Origin: Ophiosphaerella korrae
Lineage: Eukaryota; Ascomycota; Dothideomycetes; Pleosporales; Phaeosphaeriaceae
Direction of reading: 5' to 3'
Assembly (NCBI GenBank): GCA_028456385.1
Contig: JALNQF010000205.1
Location: forward strand, 1-64,000
DNA length: 64,000 nucleotides
Shown one piece after another: positions 37,195 to 48,203 of this stretch; position 1 is the stretch's first letter, and every line of letters starts with the position of its first letter. A program made the position numbers and the translations under genes. The notes beneath the pieces are model-generated. The model saw nothing but the letters and a program-made list of their open reading frames with translations. It was not told where the DNA came from and did no database searches.

Positions 37195-38879
37195 GTTCAT
37201 TCAGGGAAAGTTGGCTCTAAGCGACGAGGAAATTGAATTCAAGTTTCTATTCTATTTTTGAAAATCTTCACAGTTCGAGATGTCAGATATCGGTATTTTC
37301 ATTAAAAAAAACCTCAATACTAATAGCAAATACTGAAATGATTAAGAAGAGCCAAAGTTTTATTTCTAGTAGATCACCCACGTGAGACCAAATTCCTCAT
37401 ACCATACACCTGGGATCTAACATTTTTGAGCAACTAAGTCGTCAGACCAAGTAATTCGACTCTTTTTAACCTATTCGTTGTGTACTATGGGCTCAAAATT
37501 CCACTACCTAAATCGTAGAGGTCGCTAAAGAATCGACTACGGTCTTTCGAAGGTGAGAATTAAATTTCTGTAGCGATAAATTGTAGTAAATCTATATTTA
37601 GCTTTATTTTGAAGAAGATACAGTATAACTGTAATTTAAGGTTTATCAAGCCTGAGGTTTGAATGGTTGCGCATTTCATAGACTATACTGATTTGTGCCA
37701 CATCTACGAAGGCGCCAACGCCCTGAAAGGCACGGTAAATAATCCTGGTCTGAATTAGATACGTCGAACCTCTTCTCCAGAAATAATTGCTTGCAGTTGT
37801 GTCATCGATTGAACCCCCCACGACTATCAGAGGAAGCGAAGAATATGAAAAGTGTGGATATCATACACGACTTGCAACCAAAGTAGTTGCTAAGCATTGA
37901 CCATATTATCGTGAGACCTATGTATACCACTCATATCGACTGAGTTTCAACACTGTGACGAACCCTATATCGTTCCGATATCGCCTTAACAGCACAAAGA
38001 GCTTACTGCCGTGGTTATCTCAAAACTGTGACAAGCCCGTCATAATCTCTATCTTAACAGCCGTCAGGTTTAGCAGTAGGGTGTACAATATTGCTATCAA
38101 CATCACGACAACTCAAACATGATTTTGAGTTTGAAGATTATTGAGAAACGAGCAGGACATTCAATCATAACCCCCCTGCACGGTACGCTGACGTGCAGAA
38201 CGTTTAAAAGAGCATATTCAAAGGCGTGAAAAATTTGCTCTTAGTTTGGAACACTAGCTGAGTTTAATTTCGAGTAAGAATTTCTCGCGGTCGGAAGACA
38301 TAGTCGTGACTAATCAAGAGTAACAAAGGGATGTACAGCGCCCTTGCATCTTGACACACGCACCTGCACCCGCACTTGCGGGCTATATAACCAAGTTAGT
38401 GGTGAGCTCTAAGCTTTATCAAACATGACTTCAACGCACGCTTTGTAGAGTACTTTTCTTGGAGGTTCGCGATGCGCTAACAGCCAATGCTTCCTCTATC
38501 GCTGGCCCTCATATAGTGTCTTTTACAAGGCTTCAATTGCGGTACAACATGAAGTAGATAGTGGCGTAAAGGGCTGTTCAGAATATCATATCTTCTCCTA
38601 TTCATGTGAAAATAAAATAAGAAGCTGTGTAGTTTTATATTTTGCAATGGAATTTCGACAACAAAGGGAAGGAGAAATTAAGGATCAACACACGGGTAGG
38701 AGGGTAGCTCTAGTTAGGCCTTAGATGGCTCTACTCACCATGTTGCATAGGCCCATGGTTCCTCATAGTAGGTATGACGTCTGAATCAAGTGAAATAATA
38801 TCGAGTGCACTATGGGAAGGCGTGAGCTGATGAATATTTGACCTATCTAGGCAACCGAAATCATATGACCTTTCTCATT
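37195..38879. other. Intergenic, 1.7 kb, no gene recognised
   Basis: This is the spacer between the convergent HET and subtilase genes. It is somewhat AT-rich, with only short open frames in all frames. It may hold an old relic, but I could not identify one. Confidence 0.4.
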
Positions 38880-41197
38880 TCATGGCATTATAGAGGGTAT
38901 GACACTCCAGGCCACCGCGAAAGGTTTGGATCCCTGGATAGCATTCTGATAAGCTCCAACATAAATCTCAGCGCACGCACCTACCGGCAGGTTGTCCCAA
39001 ATTACCTGCTCAACGTTATTCTTCCTATCCGGTTGAAGACGAATCCCCTTCGATCTGGCATTACCGCGCCAATACTCCCATCTTTTATCGATCTTGCAAG
39101 CAACGACAAGATTCAAGTCAATCTGCAACACAGCGCCTGGCTTATCCGTATAAGCTAAAGTGACCTTGAATGTAACAGTCTTAGCGACGGCTTTCTCCTT
39201 CTCATCTAGGTAGTTGAGCATCGGGATTACCTGCTTCTTCCATGCGTCTGTCCGCGCTGCATAACCAGGTTTTTTATTTGGGTTCCTCAAGGTCGACGGT
39301 GGAAGAACGAATGGATCAATTTTTTGGTTGCCTGTTGTTTGCCAGAACGCGTTCTGGCTGATGGCTCTATGAGAGGCTACCATGTCGACTCGCCCGAAGC
39401 CTTGAGCTGTGCGAGGCTGGCCTTCCAGATATTTAGCACCATTGATGAGAATAGCCTTTAACAAGGAAGCCTCGGGCCTTTTATCATGGGGATATCGTCC
39501 ACAGATAGAGGCAACGCAGCCGCTGACGAGTGTTGTGGCCATGCTTGTTCCTGACATATACGTCCATTCACTTTCGGGCCATTTTCCATATTGTCGATCT
39601 GGGTCAGTCGCAAGTCTCGAGGCAGTTGATAGAATCATGCTACCTGGTGCAACTACATCTGGCTTCATTCGTCCGGCCCTCGTTGGGCCTCGACTGCTGA
39701 ATGTTAAGACTTCGTCTGGGTTGCCATGGTGCTTTCCACTAGCTTTGTAGCTCATTTTGTCATCGGTTCCTCCCTCATTGCCGCAAGCTCCGACGGTGAT
39801 ACAATTCTTAGCCGCAGCCCAGGCTTCAATATGGGCGCCTGTGTTAGACATCTCATCCCCGTCGTTGCCAGCTGCGAAGCAAACAATCATGTCCTTGTGA
39901 TCCCATACAAAATCGTCCAACCCTCTTGCGTCGTCCGTATACTCCAGCTGTTTGCTCCATCGCGGGCCCCAAGAGTTGTTTTGAATTCGCGATTTGTGGT
40001 CGTAGGCAGTGTCGAGTAGATCAGGCAAAGTTTTTCTGAGTTCTCCCAAAATGGAATTTCACCTTTTTCGTTTGCCTCGCCATCAAGTGCTTGCACTATG
40101 AGCGAAGCCTTTGGAGCTGTACCTTGAATCAATCCACCTACTTGATTCGACTGTGAGCAGCCCAAAACCGAGCCGCAAACGTGGGTGCCATGTCCATCAT
40201 AGTTTTCAGTAGTTTCTTTCTCCACTGCAATCAACTCAAGAACTCTTCCTTCGAATGCTGGATGCCCATCTTTTTTTCCCTTGTCAAATCCTGAGTCTGC
40301 GACTGTGACAATCTGGCCTTCACCATCAAAGATAGGCTCCTTCATATACCTTCTATCAGCTTGAATAAAATTCTCCAAGCCAATCTCCAAGCCAAGAATC
40401 CTTCGTGCGACATGGTTAAGTTTCTTCACTTTGACAGCCTCCTCAACCGCCCTAACATAGTTGAAGCTAGCTATCTCTTCCAACTGGTCGCCTCTGACAG
40501 TCATTCTGATAGTTTTCTTGTTTCTAATGATGGTTTTAGGATCAACGTCTAGATTCAGTCTTTGGCAAATTTGCTCTGCAACAGTTTTGGCATTTTCTTC
40601 GTGGATTTTGAAGTCAATAGTCTGTTCCTTAGATTTGAAGTCATCCCATTCAATGTCGCCAAGTCCCGATCGCTTCATGTGAGGAGGCAGTTTTGGCCCA
40701 GGCGGAAACAATAGTACAGCTTTCAAAAATAAATGTTGTTCTACGGTCGGAAGGTCCTTCAAGCCCGTGCGGCATAGCCATGCGTTGCCCGATAAGAATT
40801 CGATGAAGCTTACATCAGACGATTGGAGATCTTGGAAATCGTGATATTTCCATGAAGCTTTGCTTTGAATGAGAATGTATTGGGTATCGTCGGAACCAGT
40901 TGCGGTATCAGCCGTAGATTGAGACATGTTAGGGTCGCGAGCTCGGTTAGGGCGTAGTTGCTGCGAGTTCTCATCTTCATGCTCCTCCGCTTCGGACTCG
41001 GGTTCCTTTGCCACGAGAAGAAGCCGTGATTCCTCAGATTCTGAATCCTGGTCTCCTTCTCTGTTCTCTGTAAGCTCTTTGTCTTCGTCAGATGACGCTT
41101 CCTCGGTTTTATCCAAGGTTTCATTCTCCTCTATCACCACTGGCATTGAGTCTTGGGTGTCAAGGCGGAATTTATTTCCATTAAAGAAGATGGACAT
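38880..41197 (-). CDS. Subtilisin-like serine protease (S8, Kp43-like) with one frameshift, about 772 aa
   Basis: All catalytic parts are present: Asp in VTVADSGFD (about residue 301), His in YDGHGTHVCG (about 336), oxyanion Asn in CFAAGNDGDE (about 445) and Ser in YMSGTSMATTLVSG (about 552). An acidic N-terminal segment and a domain of about 150 aa precede the catalytic part, and a beta-rich C-terminal domain follows, as in Kp43-type subtilases. There is no signal peptide, so it is likely intracellular. The frame breaks once, at 40050-40056, within a TTTT run (minus strand): upstream ends GEIPF, downstream resumes LGELRKTLPDLLD. No intron of usable size explains it. It could be a recent loss of one T, a sequencing error, or a -1 translational frameshift. 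Start ATG is at 41195-41197. Confidence 0.8.
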
Positions 41198-41820
41198 GAT
41201 TGAAGGCTTTGATGTTCAGAAGTATCAATGCAAACAAGGTAATAGGATAGGTGCGTTTGAGACAGCTAGGTATCTAGCTTTTTTAGTGCAGGAGATGTAC
41301 AAAGAGCAAAGCCATTAGGTTTATATCCCCTCGCAAGGCTTCACGGAGTGCGAGAACATCTGCCACGATAGCATACGTTAGGTCTACATCATTGCCCCCA
41401 GATCTCGGCAATAGTACTACTAGCTCTAAATAATTTATGTGGCGTGCTAACATACTCTACATATGCCGATACTATTAGATTAGGGCAGCGTTGAGCACGC
41501 CGGTCAACGGATGTGGATAGTGAGTGAGATTGGGCCGCAGAAGAAAAGGTAGTACGCCTTGCCTCAAGACTGATGCATGTGGCGCACTGGGCTTGCTGAC
41601 GGAGCACAAGGCTGAAGATCTCCCGTCCCTCAAAACAGCATGAACAAATAGTAGTGTAGAGAGCAAAGAATCTATGTGCTTTGGCGTCGGTATTTAAAAG
41701 TCTAGAATTAAGCAGCTCTGAGAGATAGAAGGTGCCTTTCCTAGTTGTACAATAAGAGATCATGTTCGGGCCCCAAGGGTGTATTGAAGGTATGCCGGTG
41801 CATAAGAGCATGAGTAACCA
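41198..41820. other. Intergenic, no gene recognised
   Basis: This is the upstream region of the subtilase and the region where the N-terminal part of the HET relic should lie. A minus-strand open frame at 41389-41838 shows no domain. I could not extend the HET similarity convincingly to the left of about 41830. Confidence 0.35.
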
Positions 41821-41829
41821 ATAACTAAC

Positions 41830-43294
41830 GCACGGCATAGGTCCAGCGCATGAGCAAACTATAACGCCACGAATACAGGCTTCAGTATAGATGCAATGCC
41901 AAGCACTATCACTAATGCCATCGTGATCACACCATGGGTCGGGATTAATTATATCTGGATTAACGCTATGTATGTGTTCGTCATAGTTCTAAGAAAATTA
42001 CTGAAACCTTTAGCTGCATTATACAAGACTCTCGTGAAGACTAGGAATAAGGGGGTAGTCAGATGGACTAAATCTATTCCACATCTTACCTTACCATCTC
42101 CGCGGACGACACTCCAGATACACAATCTGGCATTCTTCATCCGCGCAACCCGCTGAATGGTCACAGCCGTTTCCATTCAAACCTAGTCTCTCCTTATGAT
42201 AAGCCTACACCGGGTTCATTCTATGGTAACACTCATCGATTTCTCTCGGAACACACACGAAATTCAAGTGGGCTTCCCGTTCCCAGGAACCGCGATTTAT
42301 TTGTTGCGGGATCGAAGACGCGGACAAGAAAATAGAAACCTGTTTCCTGAGTGAGAGGGGCTGGATTCTTCAGGAACGTCCCCTGTCACGCAGAATATTC
42401 CACTGGGGCGCTCATGAAGTATCTTGGGAATGTAATGGAATGGTTGCTTCTGAACGCAGCCCTGCTGGCAAGCCATCCGACAGATCGTGAATAGGCATAC
42501 ACGGTATCCTCCGCTCATTTCAAAACGTCGATGATGATTACGATATCACCGATCAAGTCTTAGGGGAATCCTGTGAAAAGTGGCATGATCTCGTGAAATA
42601 GTTCATGTCTAAGAAGCTGACTGTAATATCGGATCGTTTACCCGCTATTGCTGGTCTCTCAAATGCTTTCAGATCATCAACTCATCTTAGACAATTTGAC
42701 TATGCCTTCGGACTCTGGAAACTAAAACTGCGCTATGACCTTTGTTGAAGGACAGAAGACCCCAACAACTCAATCACTAGCGCTACGCGCAACCCTAACG
42801 TTCCCTCTTTCAGCTGGGCATCCGCAACAGTCCCTGTGGCCTTTTTAGAAGTATATTATCATGAAACATGTACAGAGAATGTAGATGTGCTGAAGTATGA
42901 TGATAAAATTTTAAGCGAATGTGACTCCTGTCAACCTGGGGTAGAACTTAAAGGCGTACTATTCGAATTTAGTGTATTGAGAGAATGCCGACCTACGAAC
43001 CGGTTTGACAACAGGGAAGGATCGATACGAGCTATCTTCTGGGATACGCCCGACTGGAGTGATTTCGATGGCACTTATGACAATACTTTTTGCATGTGTT
43101 TCGGTATCATCAAGATGATTGATGGCGTTGAAATACCACGCGAGGCACACAGACTTTTTGGTATACTGCTGGAAAAACGTACACGCCTGGATCCTAGAGG
43201 CCATAAAATCTTTTCTCGCGTTGGGTTTTATGCTGGACTACTTCCAGTCATGAACAATGAAAGCCTAGCAAGAGAGACGATCATCATCATTTGA
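41830..43294 (+). pseudogene. Decayed HET-domain gene
   Basis: A HET gene can be followed in pieces: MPSTITNAIVIT then YIWINA (the WID block with Asp to Asn) at about 41896-41969; an intact-looking intron 41970-42013 (GTATGT, ACTGAAAC, TTTAG); CIIQDSRED then stops; YLTISADDTPDTQSGILHPR (42080 area); SERGWILQERPLSRRIFHWG (42345 area); then the C-terminal region with SDRLPAIAGLS and NPNVPSFSWAS, running into an open frame that ends at 43294. There are at least four in-frame stops (several where Trp is expected, TGG to TAG/TGA) and at least one frameshift. It is clearly dead. Similarity to the intact HET gene at 34839 is at family level, so it is not an obvious recent duplicate. Confidence 0.8.
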
Positions 43295-43362
43295 AGTGTA
43301 ATTGTCCAAAGGGTAAAGAGACGCAAAATTTGAACATTGATTGGATCATACTTCTAAATGCA

Positions 43363-44488
43363 TCAAACGGGCGGAATACCCGCGGCCACCCAATCTTCGG
43401 TTTCAAAGTACTCTCGCAGACTAGTACTTTGCACATGTATACCAAGCTAAGATGGCCGTCAGCAAATGCCAGCATCCTTCTAGCTGAGGCTACTTACCTT
43501 CTCCAAGTCCCAAGTTTTCAGCGTATCTTTCTGATTAGCATTGTAGCCAAAATCCGAGCTGAATTGATACATCTCGCCGATCTCCTGACCTACTCCCCCA
43601 GGGACATGTTGATCGAAGTCCTCTATATTAGTCTGCTTGTAACTTGTTTTAGTACCCGTCACTTCTCCCCATAACTTGATCCAATCAGGCCATGTAAGCC
43701 ACCCACTGGCAGCCATAATTGTCGAGTTTGCAGGAAGTTGCAGCAAAGCACGAACCCAGGGCCCTGTATCTTTGCGTGGATGGAGGTGTGGTATGAGCAT
43801 ATCCGGGCGTGTTGGGGACTGCATTTGGACTAAACCATCAGTTAACTTCTCAATGTTAGCCCCAATAGCCGTATCAGTACCAACGCGAAGATTTACTCAC
43901 CTTTGCAAACCATCGCCCAGGCATGTAGGACCAACTGGTAAAGAAGTACCCAGTGTGCAAATAACTCGTTTTCTTCGCCAACTCCGGATACCGTTGTTGA
44001 ACGTATGATGGAAACACGTCAGCTTTACTATCGAAATGCCATAGCTCTTTAAATTTGCCGTTACTCGTCTCCCTCGCATTACATAATGTGCTCGCTATAA
44101 AACCAACTTCGTCCAAACCATCAACTTCTCGGGCAACAGCATCAACAACGTTCTTCCCCTGCTCAAGTTCAAGCTCGTATGCATGTTGACCAATCGATTT
44201 TCCCTGCTCTTGTGCGGCTGCTCGATTTGCTGGGTTGAAATAGGGCTGCCAGAAATCTGTCACGCTAAAAACAAGGTTTGCTCCCTTGAATACATCCTTC
44301 AATGAAGAAGGATCATGGAGGTTCGCTTGTACCATTTCAATTCCTTGGGTGGAGAGCGTCTGGGAGGCTTTCGATTGCGTGCCTCGGGTGAGGCCGCGAA
44401 TACGCCATGCTGAGTCTTTGAGAAAAGTGGAGGCTACAGAACTGCCTTGGTTACCAGTAACTCCAATAATAACAATAAGTTTCGTCAT
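43363..44488 (-). CDS. NmrA-like family NAD(P)-binding protein, 3 exons, 330 aa
   Basis: A Rossmann-fold protein of the NmrA/HSCARG type, which senses NAD(P) or acts as an atypical reductase. The nucleotide loop is IIGVTGNQGSS (residues 6-16), followed by RIRGLTRGTQSKAS and MVQANLHDPSSLKDVFKGA. Exons: 44488-43901, 43818-43498, 43446-43363. Intron 1 (82 nt) has GTGAGT, AACTGAT and TGCAG and restores GRWFAK-SPTRPDM. Intron 2 (43447-43497) has GTAAGT, TTGCTGAC and CTTAG and adds the family-typical tail REYFETEDWVAAGIPPV. The total is 993 nt, in frame. The start is the ATG at 44486-44488; the open frame extends further upstream without support. It is an intact gene among damaged neighbours. Confidence 0.85.
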
Positions 44489-45056
44489 TTTTCGGCCTTT
44501 TAGAAAGCTACATGCATGAAGGGTTACACAGCGTTGGGGGTGAGTATCTTGTGTTGCGCAAGGCTGACCCCGCACACGGCCGAGGCAAAATAAAACTCTA
44601 GGTTCCTTATCTTTTAGTTATTAATAGTTAGCCAATATCCCGGCTTATTTCCCCACTAGTTGCTGCCTCGATAAGCTTCTTGCTGAATACTAGTCGGATG
44701 GCTGCTGTAAATGTGAGAAGGTTGGCGGATTGTAACTACACGCCGCTGGAAACACAGCCAATTTTCATCCTCCATCCAATGCGGTCGGCTGTATATGATG
44801 ATTTATTTGTGATTGAAAGATAAAGTTTGGTTACACCAACCGGTTATAGATAATCTCATAGAGCTACCCTATTAGGAACTAGACAAATATGCAATTTATG
44901 TAATGAGAATGAATGACAAGTGACGTGTATACCTTATTCTATCTTCATCTTACCTGAAGCCTCCATGAAGGCATTTAATCCACCCACCGCTTTTTAAGAT
45001 ATTGTGCCTGGTACCCTCCTGGAAGTTCCTTTACCCCTGTCTTTATTTAGTTGCCA
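44489..45056. other. Intergenic, nothing recognised
   Basis: This is the promoter side of the NmrA-like gene and the 3' side of the DUF1996 gene, 568 bp. There are no open frames of interest. Confidence 0.4.
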
Positions 45057-46319
45057 TTATGTCACTGAAGTACATAGGGACTTACAGCCATCAATATCTT
45101 CAACAACGACGCGTAGGACGGTGCACTTATTCATAGCAGCTGCATTTTGGGTCTTCAAGGTCGGGCAGTTCTGGTAGCAGGGACTGTCGAGCGCACGTTG
45201 TAGTGCATCGCCTTGCCAACCAAACAAATAATCGCCATGATTCGCGTACCCGGTCCTACACATGCGCCAGTCTACAGTCAAGTGACTTTGAAGTACATAT
45301 CTGTCCCCAAAGCTCCAGACAAAGGGCTGAGAGCCATCGCCAGGCCAGTCGGCTTTGTTGTTGAATTTACTCGTGTCCCAAATAACCTCGTAAAATAATT
45401 GTCCCATACGGACGGGGTGCGAGGCGGGACAAGGGCCGCCAGATTCAAAGCTACCAAACTCTTGATATGACATGTGCTGCATGTGGTCGGGGCTGTCGAG
45501 GTTCTTTCCATCCCAACATGTTGGAAATCTTACAGCAGTCATGATACCGGCAGGGCAAGGAGCCGTAGGGAAGTCCAGAGTTTGCGGGTCGCGAGTATTG
45601 ATATTTTGTAGGCATGTGAAAGTGAGCTGTCTAAATCGTTCGGCTTCGGCTTTTGTACGCGCGTTAACATCACCGACAAACATACGAATCCCTAGTGAGG
45701 TATTAGCAGACATGTTATATTCATGTAGATGAGCTCCCTCAGGAACGAGTTGGACTTACAGGCTGGAAAGCTTGGACATTGGAAGTTTGTTGAAAGTTGT
45801 GCAAACCATCTTGCATATAATTGACAGTCATGCCACCGTTGACGCCGTTAAAGCCACTATTAGGTATCTGAGGTACGCGCTTATAGGTACCGTTCTTTGC
45901 CTTGAAATTACTACTTTGGTTAAGTCTTACCCTGGAACACAGGCTGAGGACTTACAGAACGGCGGTCCAATAGTTCTAGCCATTACCAATCAGTGACGCG
46001 TCATAACATGACGTCTAAACTCAATTTACTGAGAAATCTTCGCTGAATTGACCAGAAGTGCACGTTGACTCCTTTGGCATATCTTTTTCAGGTGCCATAG
46101 TCACGTTGAAAGAGTTCTGATACGGTTGAGCTTTCGTTTCTACGAAAGATATCTCTGTGAACTCACTCCTCCCAATATCTGATGCAAATGTGGCGATGGT
46201 GCCTGGCCAGGTGTGACCAACGGGTCCAGTGGATCAATAACAAGTTGAGCACATGGGAACCGTAGCAAAGCGCTAATAGACGCATGGAAGACAAGGGCAA
46301 GTAGGAGAATATCTCTCAT
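45057..46319 (-). CDS. Secreted DUF1996 protein, 5 exons, frame problem at the last junction
   Basis: DUF1996 is a secreted fungal domain with an unclear biochemical role. Residues 1-20 (MRDILLLALVFHASISALLR) are a signal peptide, followed by the hallmark FPCAQLVIDPLDPLVTPG and SPHLHQI. Exons: 46319-46167, 46116-46030, 45975-45956, 45913-45760, 45691-45057. The first three introns (50, 54, 42 nt) have GT-AG ends and join HQILGG-NSFNVTM, EDFS-NYWTAVL and VL-SNFKAKNG in frame. The last intron (45692-45759; GTAAGT, GCTAAT, CTAG) removes cleanly, but leaves the next exon one base short: the conserved GIRMFVGD needs GGG where only GG remains. Either one base has been lost or the true splice is unusual. 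The C-terminal part (HMSYQEFGSFESGGPCPASH) is otherwise typical. Confidence 0.75.
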
Positions 46320-47135
46320 GGTGTTTTTGGCAATGCCTGAATTTTGGAATGGAGGTGGCCTGAAGAGGCCATGATGTTTCTTGGTCTATTATACGGTTGA
46401 TACCCTGAATCTCACATGGTTCAGGCGCGGCGATGCCAAGTTTATTTCCAAGGCTGGCATGTTACGGCCATGGGATTTCCAATATAACTACTGGCGGCTT
46501 CAGGACCCGGAATGTGACTGAGGAGTGTTCTACCGGGAATTGGAGGCCGGGCTTTGGGCACCCTTTTTATCACCCAATATAAGATGGTGGTCCCACATCC
46601 GCTCGAAGGTAACACAATTGTGGCAATCATACATTCTATCTCAGGCATCATGCATCATCGCAATTCCAGTGAATGACTTGGCTGGCGTTGGCTCAAAGCT
46701 GAAGTATTGATCCACAGGCCCCATATGCCAAGTTGTGCGGGCTTCAACCGCCATCTAATAAATTGACTTGGGGTCATTTCCCATTTATCTGCACTTGTTT
46801 GCTTGTATTTCCCAAGCAATGTTGGAAAATGTGATTAGTACTCGATAAAGTTTTCCTGAAGATATTTCCGAAATTAGAAAGAACTACAGCCGTTCGACTT
46901 GGTAGTAATACTCACGGATACAGCCGGTCCAATTGACGCTTCTGCACATGGACTGGGTAGAATGTTAGAGGAACAATCGTTTAGAACCAGGTACACTCCC
47001 CAGTTCAATATAGTCCCAAGCATGTCCTCAACTACAATTCGTCCTCTTCTACTTTTTTGTTTGAAAATTTCCTTGCGACTTCTTCTCTACCTGTTGACTC
47101 TATTCACTGGCAGCTACACAAAGTTTTAGTTAGCT
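46320..47135. other. Intergenic, no gene recognised
   Basis: This is the region between the divergent DUF1996 gene and the G1 peptidase pseudogene, 816 bp. There are only short open frames. Confidence 0.4.
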
Positions 47136-47859
47136 ATGAGACTATATGGAGGTATCAGCGCTGCATGCTGGATCTCTGTTGCATCAGCCGCGTTCGACCT
47201 AAATTGGGGATGTGGTGTTCTTAAAGCTCCTGAGAACGATCCCTTCGTAACAGTGACTGGAATTTTCACCATACCAAATCTATCGGGTGCGAACAGGCTA
47301 TCCATATGGGTCGGCATTGGTGATAGCCTCGAGCAAAACTACGTCCTTGGTGGTGGCGTCGTTTATAACAGCACCCTGAAGAGCTTTTCAGCCTATTGGC
47401 CTGGCCCCTCAACAGACACGACCGCGACAGTCACGGTGGCGAACGGCAATTCGATTACAGTGACTATAAATACCGCAGCTATTGGAGGCACAGTAACGTT
47501 GGAGAATAAAACGTAAAACAAGAAGATAGCACGGTCCCTGTCAAATCCTTCTGGGGTAGATCCAGCGAAACTCACTGCGTTTGCCGCCAGCTGGTTCGTC
47601 CAGGCGTACCAGATCACTCCTGGTCAACTTGTTCAGACGCCTAATTACGGAACTATGTCCTTCACATCATGTAGCGCTATAACGAAGAGTGGTAAATCTG
47701 TTCCCATAAGCAGTGCTGGTCGATATGAGATCCAGGGTACTAGTGGACAGGTAAATATTTGGTTTTTTATTAATGGAGCAGTTACTTGCGCAGGACCTAC
47801 AGATGTACTCCACCACCACCATTTCAAATAGCGGTATTTCTGTAAGAAGGCAGACATGA
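47136..47859 (+). pseudogene. G1 glutamic-peptidase (eqolisin) family gene with an in-frame stop
   Basis: It has a signal-peptide-like start (MRLYGGISAACWISVASAAF) and then the eqolisin fold pattern: NWGCGVLKAPENDPFVTVTG, FTIPNLSGANRLSIWVGIGD, GTVTLENKT, and a C-terminal YGTMSFTSCSA. Exon 1 is 47136-47750 and exon 2 is 47794-47859; a 43-nt intron (GTAAAT, GCGCAG) leads to the tail DLQMYSTTTISNSG. The frame stays open across both exons except for TAA at 47514-47516 (codon 127), where Gln (CAA) would fit; this is a single C-to-T change in CpA context. The usual catalytic Glu in the EW[IV][VL]E block is replaced: here the block reads SWFVQ (about 47589). The protein would probably be inactive even if read through. 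Confidence 0.75.
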
Positions 47860-48203
47860 AAAATTCTGTGGAAATTGATGTATAAAGATTAGGTGGGAAT
47901 GCTAGTCTGGTGTGTCCAAATACTTCCTTCATTATGTACAAAAATCGTACCACGTATTCATTCGTCTTACCCACTGAGTTCTCTGTCGATAAAAATGTGC
48001 TACGATGAGAATTGACACGAAGTAATCTTCTCAACAGATTGAATACGGTTGCACTCATAAGCTTTGGGATATAACAGCGATGACGAAAAGCTGTGCGGAA
48101 TAGACGAAGTAGGTGCCAGGCGATGACGTGACGTCCGCACGGGCGCGACTTCCCCACATTTTGTCTGGACGCGTCGTACCAACCTCGCAGCACCGTGAAC
48201 AAG
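47860..48203. promoter_or_regulatory. HUS1 upstream region
   Basis: This is 344 bp between the G1 relic and HUS1. It contains TGACGTGACGTCC at 48124-48136 (CRE-like cores) and an ACGCGT at 48169-48174. Confidence 0.45.
48169..48174. promoter_or_regulatory. ACGCGT (MCB-like) site upstream of HUS1
   Basis: ACGCGT is the MluI cell-cycle box bound by MBF at S-phase and DNA-repair genes in yeasts. It sits 30 bp before the HUS1 ATG, which may put it in the leader. It is a single six-base match, so function is only suggested. Confidence 0.4.
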
